From: Deltaproteobacteria bacterium UBA2385
GTDB taxonomy: Bacteria; Myxococcota_A; UBA796; UBA2385
Assembly: GCA_002343455.1 (NCBI GenBank)
Contig: DDSR01000351.1
Coordinates: 194-32,518 of the forward strand
Length of the DNA: 32,325 bases
Reading direction: 5' to 3'
Program-made: the position numbers and the translations under genes
Part shown: in pieces, positions 1 to 11,000 of the stretch
Layout of the letters: every line of letters begins with the position of its first letter
Position numbering within the stretch: position 1 is the first letter of the stretch
The notes under the pieces: generated by a model
What the model was told of the DNA's origin: nothing
Databases searched by the model: none
What the model saw: only the letters and a program-made list of their open reading frames with translations

Positions 1-1
1 G

Positions 2-712
<711 letters not shown>

Positions 713-731
713 TCTCCAGAGGTCCCGCGCC

Positions 732-1598
732 TCAGGCGACCAGGGTCGCGGCGAAGAGCTCCAGCGTGCGCTTCCAGGCCAGCTCGGCGGCGGCAGGGTC
801 GAAGCGCGGCGTGCTGTCGTTGTGGAAGCCGTGCTGGGTGCCCGCGTAGGAGAAGGACTCGAAGCGCACCCCCGCCTTCTTCAGGGCGGCCTCGTAGTCG
901 GCGCGGGTCGAGTTGACGCCCTCGTCCGTCTCGGCGAAGTGCAGCTGGAGCCGGGCCGAGATGCGCTCGAGCCCGTCCAGGCCCGCCGGGCGGCCGTAGA
1001 AGGGGACCGAGGCCAGCAGCTCCGCGCCGAGGGTCAGGGCGAGGTGGTTGCAGACCAGCCCACCGAAGCAGAAGCCGACCGCCCCCAGCCGCCCCGTGGA
1101 CAGCGCGTGGCCGCGCACGAAGCGGGCGGCGTTGACCATGTCGACCAGGATGCGGTCGCGGTCGAGGCCCGCCTGGAGCACCTTCCCCTGCTCGTCGTTG
1201 CCCGGGTAGCCGCCGACGGCCCAGAGCGCGTCGGGCGCCAGGGCGAGGTAGCCGGCCGCGCCCAGCCGGCGGGCGACGTCCTCGATGTAGGGGTTCAGGC
1301 CGCGGTTCTCGTGGACCACCAGGACCGCGGGGAATGGGCCGGTCCCCTTGGGGCGGACGAGGTAGCCCCGCAGCTCTGCGCCGTTGCCGCCGGGAGAGGG
1401 GAAGCGCACATACTCGGGGAGGATCCGCTCGTCGGTGAAGGAGATCTGGCTGGCCCGCGCGTAGTCGGGCAGCAGTGAGAGCGCGGCGCCCACCGCGCCC
1501 ATCGCGCCGGCCCGGCGTAGAAACTCGCGTCGGTCCATCCCGCTATGGCAGTACTCGTCGTAGAGAGCGAAGATGCGGTCGTCGATGTCGTGTGGCAT
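732..1598 (-). CDS. Tat-exported dienelactone hydrolase family protein
   Basis: Alpha/beta hydrolase of the dienelactone hydrolase (carboxymethylenebutenolidase) family, 288 residues. The Cys-Asp-His triad can be read as C177 in GFCFGG, D225 in AETDEG and H256 in QHGFHND. E97 in HENRG corresponds to the glutamate that orients the cysteine in this family. The N-terminus carries a twin-arginine signal (R23-R24 in DRREFLRR), then a hydrophobic stretch ending near YARA at 46-49, so the folded enzyme is probably exported. The ATG at 1598 is the first start. M21, just before the twin arginines, is possible, but the preceding IFALYDEYCH stretch also occurs in relatives. The natural substrate is unknown; many such proteins are general esterases. 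It is divergent from the patatin gene, with 29 bp between starts. Confidence 0.88.
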   Translation of the reverse strand: MPHDIDDRIFALYDEYCHSGMDRREFLRRAGAMGAVGAALSLLPDYARASQISFTDERILPEYVRFPSPGGNGAELRGYLVRPKGTGPFPAVLVVHENRGLNPYIEDVARRLGAAGYLALAPDALWAVGGYPGNDEQGKVLQAGLDRDRILVDMVNAARFVRGHALSTGRLGAVGFCFGGLVCNHLALTLGAELLASVPFYGRPAGLDGLERISARLQLHFAETDEGVNSTRADYEAALKKAGVRFESFSYAGTQHGFHNDSTPRFDPAAAELAWKRTLELFAATLVA

Positions 1599-1627
1599 TC
1601 GTCACCCGTACCCTCCTGGAGACCGCC

Positions 1628-2857
1628 ATGACCAGCCCTCCCTCCGCGTCCGCCCGGAGCAAGCGCCCGCCGAAGCCCTGGGTGCCGGTCTCTCGGCGGT
1701 GTGATTCAGGCACCTTGCGCCTGCTCACCCTGGACGGCGGCGCCGCTGCCGCGATCCAGGCGCGGGTGATCCGCCAGATCGAGCTCGACCGACCGGGCTT
1801 CCTGGCCGAGGTGGACCTGCTGGCGGGCTCTTCCGACGGCTGCCTCGTGTCCTTCTTTCTGGCCACGCACCTGGCGACCTACCCGGACTTCGACGGGATG
1901 AGCCTGGTCGAGGCCGAGGTCCAGCGAAGGCTGGTGGACCGGGACAACGCCCGGGTCGTTGACCGCTGCGTCGCCTTCGTCGACCAGACGGCCGCCGCCC
2001 TGCGCCCCTCCCTCCGCGACTGGGCCGCCTTCACGCTGGGCCTCCGCCCGCTCAAGGACGGCCGTGGGCTGCACGCCGTCTTCCGGGAACACTTCAAGGA
2101 GCTCTGCCTCGGCGACGTCCACGAGAAGCTGGTCATCGGCATCGCCATGGATATGTGCGCCAACCGGCCCCGCACCTTCCGCAACTTCGGCTGGGAGGCG
2201 GCCCGGCCCGAGCTGCGGGAGCAGGTGCTCGGAGAGAAGCTGGCCGACGTCGCCCGCTACTCCTCGGCGGTGCCCATCCTGCTGCCGATGATCTGGAGCA
2301 AGGGCTTCCCGGCCGAGCTGGAGCCGCACCTCTACGCGGATGGCAGCCTCGTGGCCAACAACCCCACGATGACGGCCCTGACCAACGCGATCTCCTACCT
2401 GGCCGGAGAGGGCGAGGAGGGCGGCGTCTCGCTCACCCCGCCCACGCCCCCCAAGCATGAGCACCTCGGGCACGTCGCGGTGGTCTCCCTGGGCGCCTGC
2501 GAGGAGCCGCGGCTCCGTGGCGAGGGCGAGGTCAACCAGGGCTGGCCGGGGTGGCTGCTGGGCAGGAGGCTGAACCTCGCCTCCCTGGCCCTCAACGGCT
2601 GGCTGCTGCCCGGCAACACCGAGGTCCACAACCAGGCCCGTCACCTCCTGGGCGATCACCACTACTTCCGGGTCTGCCCTGATGTGCCGATCAAGGCCAT
2701 CCTGGCCCAGCTCTTCTTCGGCAGCCCGCAGGGCGTGGCCCGCCTCTGCCAGCAGGCCGCCGACGCCTACGTCGCCAGCGAGGAGTATGGCCGCCTCCTG
2801 AGCTGGATGGACGATCAGCCCTGGGGGCGGCCCCGCCCGCCCGCGGCGGCGCGCTGA
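1628..2857 (+). CDS. Patatin-like phospholipase family protein (first of two)
   Basis: Patatin-fold acyl hydrolase, 409 residues. The catalytic dyad is S69 in GSSDG (GxSxG) and D238 in DGS, followed by NNPT. Members hydrolyse lipid acyl esters. The oxyanion loop near the N-terminus reads LDGGAAAA, whereas the usual form is DGGGxRG, so activity is less certain. The ATG at 1628 was chosen because GGAG lies six bases upstream; the frame is open further upstream but only as antisense to the hydrolase gene. There is no signal peptide, so the protein is predicted to be cytoplasmic. A second patatin gene follows after 46 bp on the same strand, so the two are probably co-transcribed. They are clearly paralogous in layout (LTLDGG versus LTIDGM, GSSDG versus GASDG) but have diverged widely. 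Confidence 0.85.
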   Translation: MTSPPSASARSKRPPKPWVPVSRRCDSGTLRLLTLDGGAAAAIQARVIRQIELDRPGFLAEVDLLAGSSDGCLVSFFLATHLATYPDFDGMSLVEAEVQRRLVDRDNARVVDRCVAFVDQTAAALRPSLRDWAAFTLGLRPLKDGRGLHAVFREHFKELCLGDVHEKLVIGIAMDMCANRPRTFRNFGWEAARPELREQVLGEKLADVARYSSAVPILLPMIWSKGFPAELEPHLYADGSLVANNPTMTALTNAISYLAGEGEEGGVSLTPPTPPKHEHLGHVAVVSLGACEEPRLRGEGEVNQGWPGWLLGRRLNLASLALNGWLLPGNTEVHNQARHLLGDHHYFRVCPDVPIKAILAQLFFGSPQGVARLCQQAADAYVASEEYGRLLSWMDDQPWGRPRPPAAAR

Positions 2858-2903
2858 GGTAGGCTGCCGGACCGGGTCCCGGTGGGCTCGACGGGAGGGC
2901 AGA

Positions 2904-3950
2904 GTGCGAGTCCTGACCATCGACGGCATGACGGCCGCGGCCCTGCAGATCCGGCTGATCAAGGCCTACGAGCAGGCCTGCCCCGGCTTCCTGCGATCGG
3001 TCGACTGCTTCGTGGGCGCCTCGGACGGCGGCTACATGGCCCTCTTCCTGGCCAGCCGGGTCAGCGAGGACGACGAGGCCAACCTGGCGATGCTGGACGA
3101 GGCCATCGCCTTCTCCAACGCCTTGATCCCGCTCTTCCACCTGACCATCCGCAAGGGCATCAAGTTCGCGACGGGCTGGTTCCCCCTGCTCTGCGTCGAC
3201 CAGTTCCAGGCCGTCTTCGCCCAGTACCTGGGCACCGGCACCCTGGGCCAGCTCAAGCGAAAGGTGGTCATCTGCTCCTTTGGCGCGATCGCCTGGACGC
3301 CGGTGGTCTACACCAACCTCCTCCCCCAGGCCCCGCCCTCCTTCCAGCACCGCGGGCAGCCCGAGACGACGCTGATCGAGCTCGCCCTCGCCACCAGCGC
3401 CTTCCCGATGGCCCTGCCGCTTCACGGCAAGGGCGGCGCCCGGGTCATCGACGGCGGCTGGGTGGCGACCAACCCCTCGATGTTGGGGGTCTCCGAGCTC
3501 TGTCGGGCGGGGGCCATCCAGCGGGGCTGCGACCCGACGGAGATCCTGGCCTCCCTGCGGGTGTTCTCGCTGGGCTCGACCGAGTCGCTCGCCGAGCACA
3601 AGCGGGTGATCAACAAGCCTCCCCTGGGCTGCGCCTTCGCCTGGCAGCGCAACTCCTGGGGCTGGTTGCAGTGGGTGCTCCTGCGGCCCTGGCTGATGCT
3701 GGACATGTCGCTGCAAGGCGCCATCAACCTCGCCGACGTCGAGCTGCGCGCGATCCTCCCGGCCAGCCGCTACCTGCGGGTCAGCCCGCCCCTGGCCGAG
3801 GTCACCGACGGCTGGAGGCTGCTGCTGTCGCGCCCGAACACCTTGATTCGCAAGCTGGACAGCGAGGCCGCCCGGCTTGTCGCCACGCCGGCGTGGTTCC
3901 AGCCGATCGTGGAGTGGATTGGCAGCTCCTACCTGGGCGCCGATCGGTGA
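2904..3950 (+). CDS. Patatin-like phospholipase family protein (second of two)
   Basis: Patatin-like protein of 348 residues. It has a nucleophile motif GASDG with S40 and a catalytic aspartate D183 in IDGGWVATNPS. The oxyanion loop is even less conserved than in its neighbour: TIDGMTAAA lacks the glycines and arginine of DGGGxRG. It starts at GTG 2904, with GGGAGG centred about eight bases upstream. Its N-terminus begins directly at the first beta strand, so it lacks the 30-40 residue leader of the first copy. The stop overlaps the start of the next gene (GTGA, 3947-3950), which indicates translational coupling to the nitroreductase-like protein. Tandem patatin pairs can form heteromers, but that is speculation here. 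The substrate is unknown. Confidence 0.83.
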   Translation: MRVLTIDGMTAAALQIRLIKAYEQACPGFLRSVDCFVGASDGGYMALFLASRVSEDDEANLAMLDEAIAFSNALIPLFHLTIRKGIKFATGWFPLLCVDQFQAVFAQYLGTGTLGQLKRKVVICSFGAIAWTPVVYTNLLPQAPPSFQHRGQPETTLIELALATSAFPMALPLHGKGGARVIDGGWVATNPSMLGVSELCRAGAIQRGCDPTEILASLRVFSLGSTESLAEHKRVINKPPLGCAFAWQRNSWGWLQWVLLRPWLMLDMSLQGAINLADVELRAILPASRYLRVSPPLAEVTDGWRLLLSRPNTLIRKLDSEAARLVATPAWFQPIVEWIGSSYLGADR

Positions 3951-5059
3951 GCTCCGGCCCCCCCGAGTCAGGCCCCCCCGAGTCAGGCCCCCCCGCCGCC
4001 GTCCTCGCACGTGTCGTCCGGGCCGCCAGCCGCGCGCCGAGCGCCGAGAACTGCCAGCCCTGGACCTTCCGCTGGGACGGGCGGCGGCTGCAGATCCTCC
4101 ACGACGCCCAGCGCGCCCGCAAGGGGCAGGATCGGGCCTTCCACGACTCCCTCCTCTCGCTGGGCTGCCTGCTGGTCGCCTTCGAGGTGGCGGCCGCCGC
4201 CGAGGGCCTCGCCCTGGTCGTAGACCTCCAGCTCGATGAGCCCGACCACGTCTGTTGGGCAGAGCTGCGGTTTCGCACGGGTCCTGGTCGCGGGGCGGAG
4301 CTCGCGGTCGCCCTCGCCCGTCGCTGCACCGATCGCCGCCCCTTTCGCGGCGGCTCGCCGGATCACCCGGTCTTTGGCACTATCCGGGCGGAGGCCGAGC
4401 GCCTGCCCAGGGTCGGGCTAGCGACGCTAGGTCCGCCCTCTGGCCGGCTCCTTTCCTTCTTCCAAGAGGCCGAGGGCCTGGTCTGGAGCCACGAGCCCAC
4501 GTGGGTCGACGTGATGCGCTGGCTGCGGGTGAGCCAGCGGGAGGTCGAGGAGAGCCGCGACGGGGCCTCCTGGCGCTGCATGGGCTTCGACCTCCCCGAG
4601 CTGCCTGGGTTGTCGCGGCTGAGGAGCCCCCGCACCCGCGCGCTGCTGGCCCGAGCGGGGGCGCCTCGCCTCGCCGCAGCCTGGCATGCACACCAGCTCC
4701 GATCGGCTGGCGCCCTCGTGCTGGTGACGGTCCGCGAGCCAGGGCGCGCCGCCCTGGTGGACGCCGGGCGCCTGATGATGCTCGCCTGGCTGCACCTCAC
4801 CGAGGCCGACCATGGCGTGCAGCCGCACAGCCAGCAGTCCTTCTTCCTGCACGAGGCGGCCGTCGGCACGCTGCCTGCGGACCTGGGGCCGCCGTGGAGG
4901 GCGCGCTACGCCGCCGGCCTGGAGCAGGTCTCGTCGGCCTTCGCCCTCGGCCCCGGGGAGCTGCCGGTCATGCTGCTGCGGACCGGGATCTCGGACTCTC
5001 CGCCGGACTGGCGCTGGACCCTGCGCCGGTCGCTGCCCGAGCTGCTCAGCCGGGGTTGA
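3947..5059 (+). CDS. Nitroreductase-fold protein (long, Acg-like)
   Basis: FMN-dependent nitroreductase superfamily protein of 370 residues, far longer than classical nitroreductases (about 200) and closer in size to the Acg-like branch. The best signature is RAPSAENCQPW at residues 29-39, matching the family's phosphate- and flavin-binding start. CTDRRPF and a C-terminal ELPVMLLRTG segment agree with two tandem half-domains. The partner substrate is not predictable. GTG 3947 overlaps the patatin stop as GTGA; no good Shine-Dalgarno is visible, so translation is probably coupled. The first residues form a PPESG repeat encoded by 15-bp tandem units. The 3' end overlaps the convergent megasynthase gene by 14 bp. 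Its place at the edge of the biosynthetic gene makes a tailoring role conceivable but unproven. Confidence 0.75.
   Translation: MSSGPPESGPPESGPPAAVLARVVRAASRAPSAENCQPWTFRWDGRRLQILHDAQRARKGQDRAFHDSLLSLGCLLVAFEVAAAAEGLALVVDLQLDEPDHVCWAELRFRTGPGRGAELAVALARRCTDRRPFRGGSPDHPVFGTIRAEAERLPRVGLATLGPPSGRLLSFFQEAEGLVWSHEPTWVDVMRWLRVSQREVEESRDGASWRCMGFDLPELPGLSRLRSPRTRALLARAGAPRLAAAWHAHQLRSAGALVLVTVREPGRAALVDAGRLMMLAWLHLTEADHGVQPHSQQSFFLHEAAVGTLPADLGPPWRARYAAGLEQVSSAFALGPGELPVMLLRTGISDSPPDWRWTLRRSLPELLSRG
3956..3995 (+). repeat. 15-bp tandem repeat with C7 tracts at a gene start
   Basis: Two full copies of a 15-bp unit (GGCCCCCCCGAGTCA) at 3956-3970 and 3971-3985 are followed by a partial third copy to 3995. 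The repeat encodes G-P-P-E-S twice at the N-terminus of the nitroreductase-like protein. Each unit contains a run of seven C, so gain or loss of one base would shift the frame, while loss of a whole unit would not. Confidence 0.9.
4418..4430 (+). repeat. CTAG-pair 13-mer, copy 1
   Basis: Gene-sense CTAGCGACGCTAG inside the nitroreductase-like gene, read as CTA GCG ACG CTA G and encoding Leu-Ala-Thr-Leu-Gly. This copy is a perfect palindrome around its central A. Both leucines use the rare CTA codon. Confidence 0.8.
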
Positions 5060-8000
5060 GCTCCCCCTCCTCGGCGCGCGCCAGGCAGCTGCGGAGCACC
5101 CGCGCCACCTCCCGCACATGGGGCTCGCGCAGCAGGGTCAGGTGCTCGCCCGGGAGCCGGTGGACCTCGACCCCCCCGGCGGCCAGCATGCGCCAGCCCT
5201 GGGTGGGATCCCGGGCCGCCCGCCCGCGCAGATCGGTTGCCTTCAGCAGGGTCAGGCGGTGGGGATAGGCCCGCGGCTCGTAGCTCATCGTCAGGCGCCC
5301 ATGCAGCAGGAAGAGCTCGAAGAGCTTCAGCAGGGCGGGCTGTCGCATCGCGACGGGGCGCTGCTCCTCGGGGAAGAAGCCCGAGAGCGTCGCGCGCGCC
5401 AGGAACCACTCCAGGCCGGACCGCTCGCCTTCGCGGCGCAGGGCGAGGTACTCGGGCAGGAAGGGCAGCAGCGACTCGCGGGCGCCGCGGGCGATCATCC
5501 GCGCCATCAGCGCGGGAGAGGGCCGGTAGCCGTCGATCGGCGCGGGCTCGTCCAGCAGGGCGACCAGCCCGGGGGGCTCACCCTCCAGGGCAAGCTGGAC
5601 GGCGATCTCGTGCGCGACCAGGCAGCCGAAGGAGAAGCCGCCGATGTGGTAGGGCCCGCGCGGCTGGACCCGACGGATGGCGGCGATGTAGTGCCGCGCC
5701 ATGTCTTCGATGCGGGTGTCGACCGGCGCCAGCCCGTCCAGCCCCAGGGCTTGCAGACCGTAGAAGGGTCGGTCCTCGCCGAGCTCGCGGGCGAGTCGGT
5801 AGTAGGGAAAGACCACCCCGGTCGCCGGGTGGACGAAGAAGAAGGGGGTCTTGTGACCCCGGGCTTGCAGCTGCACCAGCGGCGAGACATCGGGTGGCTC
5901 CGCCGGGGAGCCCGCCGGGCTGGCCTCTTCGTCCAGCGCCTGGGCCAGGCGCTCCACCGAGGAGCCGCGGAAGGCCACCTCGCCGGGCACCGGCCGCCCC
6001 AGCTCGGCGGCGAGCCGGTCGGTCATCCGCAGCATGATCAACGAGTCCACGCCCAGGTCGACGAAGTCCTCGTCGCGCCCGATGCGCTCCAGCCCGAGCA
6101 CCTCCGCGGCGACGGCCGCGACCGTGCTCTCCAGGGGGGTCCGGGGAGGGAGGAAGGTGGCCTCGCGCGCGTGTGGAGCGGCGGCTGGAGGGAGCCGCTC
6201 CCGTGCGGGCGCGGCCAGGGCGCGGGTCGACCAGCCCGCCCCCCGGGCCCAGGCCTCGAGGGCGCGATCGATTGGCCCCCGGTGCGGATCGTCGACCCGG
6301 GTCAGGAGCACCGCCGGGATCCCGCCCAGGCCAGCATCTAGAGCCGCTAGTCCGTCCACCGCTGCCCCGATTCGTGCCCCGAGCTGCTCCGGAGGGGTGG
6401 CCAGCAGCGGCGGGAAGCCATCCACCGGGGCCTCGACCAGGACCGCAGCCGGGGCTCCGAAGGCCTCCGAAGCGGCGGCGAGGGCCGGCCCGATCGCTGT
6501 GCGGCTCGGCAACACCCGGACCGTCGGATGCTCCGTCAAGGCCCGCAGCCGGCTCTCACGAGACCGTCCTCGCGGGGTGCCCGGCGCGCGTGCCAGGAGC
6601 AGGCCGTGGTCGGCGCCGGCCCGCTCATCGCCCGGTCGGGGCCAGGCGGCGGGGTCCAGGTAGCCCTCGCCCTGAAGCAGGCGCTCCCAGGCCGACAGCG
6701 ACAGCAGCGGTCCTTCGGTGCGCACGGCGTCGTCGTAGGACCACCAGCCTTCGGCCAGTCCCCAGGTCATCGTGTCCCAGCGCTCGGTGCGCAGGATCTC
6801 CACCGCCGCGAGCTGGCCTCCCGGGGCCAGCAGGGGCCGCAGCTGGCGCAGCACCGCCGGCAGATCGGAGACGGCGTGCAACACATTGTAGGCGAGGATG
6901 GCGTCGTAGCTCCCCTGGGGAAAGCGCCTTGTGTCGGCGGGCTGGGAGATGTCCAGCCGATCCACCCGCAGCCGCAGGCCGGGCCCTGGGCCCAGCAAGC
7001 CCCTCCTGCCCGCCTCGCGCCGGGCGTCCTCGACGAAGGCCGTGCCGATGTCAGTGACGTGCAGGTCCACCGGCAGGTCGGAGAGGGCTTGGACCAGCGG
7101 CCAGGTCAGCAGCCCCTGGCCTCCACCGAACTCCAGCACGCGGAAAGGGCGTTCGACGCTGCCCTGCTCCGTCGCCAGTCGGCGCAGGGCCGCCGTCAGC
7201 AGCAGGATCTGGCGGCGGTCCTGGCGGTGCTCGGCGGTGCGCCGGTCGCAGTCCTCCACCAGGGTCGAGGCACCACCCGGGTAGAGCACCCCGATGGCTT
7301 CGATCCGGCCCGAGAGCGCCTCGGAGTAGTGCCGGGCGCAGTGCTCCAGCAGGTCGACCAGGCCGGACATCCGGGGATGGTCCCGCCGCAGCGCCGCGCC
7401 GAGCTGTTCGGGGTCGGGGGCGACGCGCTCCGTCACCCGCAGGGAGGCCCCCTCCTCGAGCAGGTAGCCGTCGGCTCGCAGGATGCGGACCATGGCGTCC
7501 AGCAGCCGGTGGAAGGCGGGCCGGATGCTCAGGCGGTCGCGCAGCTCGCCCCGGGTGAAGCGGCTCCCCGCCACTAAACCCGGTCCATCGATCAGGAAAC
7601 GATGAGCCAGCGCTGCGCAGAGCTCCTCCAGGCCTTGGCGCAGGCCAGGGGTCGCGTCGATTGGCCTCACGGCCAGGGCCTGATCCAGGCCGCCTTCGAG
7701 GGCGGAGAGGTCGGGCGAGCCTGGCTCCCAGGGCACGAGCACAACCTCCGCCCCCTGCTCTACGAGCGCCTCGGCTGCGGCCAGGCCCTCGCCCGCCGGA
7801 CCGTCGAAGATGAGCCGATGGCCGGGCCGGTCGACCTCCAGAGGGGAGGGGCTGCCCGAGGCCTCGAAGCGATGCCCTTCGCGATGCACGAGAGACCCGA
7901 CCGGGCCGCCCAGCGCCCCGACCAGCTCGCTCGGTTCGAGGGGCGCGTCGGAGCCGACGTCCAGGACCCGGGTCCTCGCCAGCGGCAGCACCCGGTCTGC

Positions 8001-11000
8001 CCCGCCCAGCAGGGCGGCTGTGGCGGCGGCTTCGGCTGCCAGCTCGGTGCGCGGGTGCGGGGCGCTGGCCAGGGCCCCCCTCGTCAGGGCGGTGAGGTCC
8101 AAGGGGGTCCGGTACATCCTGCGTGCCAGGGCCTGCAGCAGGGCGGCGGCGTCGTGCAGCGAGGGGTCGAGTACGAGGAGCGCGTCGGGCGCCTGGCCTC
8201 GCATCCGCAGGCCCTCCAGCCACTCGGTGAGCTGCGCGGCGTCGCCATGCGGCACCCAGCTCAGCTCCGCTCCCCGGATCACCAGGAGCTCCTTCAGCGC
8301 CTCCAGGGCCGGATCGGAGCCGACGATTCCGATCCGCCGGGGCAGAGGCCCTGGGCTCGACGCCTGGGGGCTCCCGTCCGCTCTCTCCGGCGAAGCATCC
8401 GAGCCCCGGGCCGCCTCGATCCAGTGCCTCCGCCGCTGGAAGGGCGCGGTCGGCAGGGGGACGCGGCGGCCCGGACCCGGCGGAGACCAGGGCACCCCCA
8501 GGGTCCAGGCGCTGGCCAGCGCGCGCTGGAAGGCCTCGGGGTCCCCGCCGCCGGGCAGGACCAGTCGGCTGCTCCGGTCCCGCTGGGCCACGAGGGCGCT
8601 CAACGTGCGGCCGGGTCCGACCTCGACGAGCAGCAGCTCGGGGTCCGCTCGTAGCGTCTCCAGGGCCGCGCCGAAACGCACCGGGGCCACCGCCTGCCGG
8701 GCCCAGCGGGCCGGGTCGACGGCCTCGGCCTCGCTCATCCACCGACCGGTCACTCCGGAGATCAGTCGGAGCCGAGGCGATGAGAGCGGGACCCTCCGCA
8801 GGCGATCGAGCAGCTCCCGTTCCACCGGCTCCATGGCTCGGCTATGGAAAGCACAGGTGCCAGGGAGGAGACGAGCGGGGATGTCTAGCGAAGCTAGTCT
8901 TGCATGCAGCTCCGCCACCGCCAGGGCCGGCCCGGCGACCACAGTCTGCCGAGGCCCGTTCTCGACGGCGATCTCCAGCTCCTGGCCCAGCAGCGAGCGC
9001 AGCGCATCGGGGCCCAGTGCCACGGAGAGCATCGCGCCGGGGGCCGTCTGCGCGCAGAGCGCACCTCGCGCCGCGACCAGGTCCAGCCCGTCCTCCAGCG
9101 TGAAGACGCCGGCCACCACTCCGGCGGCCCACTCGCCGAGGCTGTGGCCGAGCAGGGCCGTGAGTTGCACACCCTGGGCCATCCACAGCCCGGCCAGTGC
9201 CAGCTCCGCCAGCAGCAGCGCCGGCTGTGCGAGCTCGGTGCACCCCAGCTGACGTGCCGCCCCGGCGTCCTCGGGGGCAGCCAGCAGCAGCTCCCGCAGA
9301 TCGAGGCCCAGGCTGGGGCGCAGCCTCCGGGCCCCGAGATCGACCAGCTCGCGGACCCGCCCCTCGGCGGCGTACAGCGCGCGCAGCATCCCGGGGTGCT
9401 GCGCCCCCTGCCCGGGGAAGAGGAAGGCTACCGACCGAACGCTGCTAGCCTGTCCGACAGCGATCGGCGCCTCGTCGAGACCACGGTAGACGGCCCGGCA
9501 GGCCATCGACCGGCGCCCGCGCTGCAGGGTGCTGGCCACAGCGTCCAGGGACAGCTCGGGGTGCGCTCGCAGGTGCGCGGCGAGGCGGAGGCGGCTGGCC
9601 TCCAAGGCCTCCGGGCTGCGCGCGGAGAGCGGGAGCAGCGGCAGCGCGGGCTCGGTCCTCGCGGTCGAGCGGGGCGCCTGCTCGAGGACGATGTGGGCGT
9701 TGGTGCCGCCGAAGCCGAAGGCGCTGACCCCGGCCCGGCGAGGGGACTCCTCCCAGCGCTCCAGGCGAGGGCTGGGGCGGAGCGAGGCGGCCTCGAGATC
9801 CAGGCGAGGGCTGGCCTGCTGCAGGTGGAGGACGGGCGGCACCAGGCCGCGCTCGACCACCCGCGCGGCCTTGATCAGCGCGGCGACCCCGGCCGCGGCG
9901 TTGCCATGGCCCAGGTTCGGCTTGATGGCGCCCAGCCAGCGGACGGCGCCGGGCGCTCGGGGGCCCAGGGCGAGGCCCAGGGCGGCGACCTCGATCGGGT
10001 CCCCTAGCGCTGTTCCGGTACCGTGGGCCTCGATGTAGCCGATGGACTCGGCCGCGACCCCGGCGGCGGCCACCGCGGCCCGGATCACCCGCGCCTGACC
10101 CTCGACCCCTGGCGCCGTGTAGGCCGCCTTGGCGGCGCCATCGTTGTTGGTGGCCGTGCCGCGGATCAGGGCGTGCACCGTGTATCCCTCGGCCAGGGCC
10201 CGCTCGGCTCGCATCAGGACCACCACCCCCGCGCCATCTCCGCCGAAGGTGCCGGCGGCCGCCTGGTCGAATGCCCGGCAGCGCCCATCGGGCGAGACGA
10301 TGTGGCCCTCCTGGTAGAGGTAGCCCTCGTTCAGGGGGAAGCCGATGTTGACGCCTCCGGCCAGCGCCACCTCGCAGCCACCGGCGCGCAGCTCCTGGCA
10401 GGCCTGGTGGACCGCGACCAGCGAGGTCGAGCAGGCGGTCTGGACGGTCACCGCCGGGCCCCGCAGGTCCAGCTTGTAGGCGACCCGAGGGGCGAGGTGG
10501 TCCTTGTCGTTGCCGAGGATCTGCCCTAGCCTCGCTAGAGCCGACCGCCCCGCGCTCGGGGGCAGGTAGCCCTGGAGCCCGGACCCGGCGAAGACGCCGA
10601 TGTCTCCTGGAGGCCGACTGGGGTCGACCCCGGCGTCCTCCAGGGCCTCCCAGGCGCACTCCAGGAAGAGCCGGTGCTGGGGGTCGGTGCCGGCCGCCTC
10701 GGCGGGGCTCATCCCGAAGAAGGCCTCGTCGAAGTCGCCCACGCCGTCGAGCACGGCGCGGACGGGCACGTAGCGAGGGTTGTGTCTCTCGGCTTCGGGA
10801 ACGCCGGAGGCGGCCAGCTCCCGGTCGCTGAAGGTCCGAGCCGCCCCGCGCCCGGCGCAGAGGTTCTCCCAGAGCGTGTCGACGTCCGGGGCACCCGGGA
10901 AGCGCCCCGCCATGCCGATGATGGCGATGGCGCCCTCCGGGACGGGGTGCCGCGGCCTGTCCGCGCTGCGCGCAGCGTCGTTGGCCAGCGACGGGCCGCC

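Larger units (their letters stand above)
5046..10964 (-). other. Megasynthase module 3: PKS extension with methyltransferase and thioesterase
   Basis: Residues 1996-3967. The KS has the full catalytic set: C2173 in TACSTSL, H2309 in EAHGTGT and H2348 in NLGHGN. The AT has S2603 in GHSLG and CAFHS around H2702. The FH pair and the absence of GHSQG/YASH favour malonyl-CoA over methylmalonyl-CoA. The C-methyltransferase has LEFGGGQG at 3272-3279 and the LAEGWW segment typical of PKS C-MT domains. The last carrier has DLGVDSL with S3636. The type I thioesterase has S3773 in GFSFG, D3800 and H3936 in PGEHLTLL. No working KR, DH or ER is seen, so the methylated beta-keto group should survive. Confidence 0.85.

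Noticed and set aside
2871..2883. Palindrome ACCGGGTCCCGGT between the two patatin genes
   Set aside because: Too short a loop for a stable hairpin, placed within an apparent operon, and unremarkable in GC-rich DNA.
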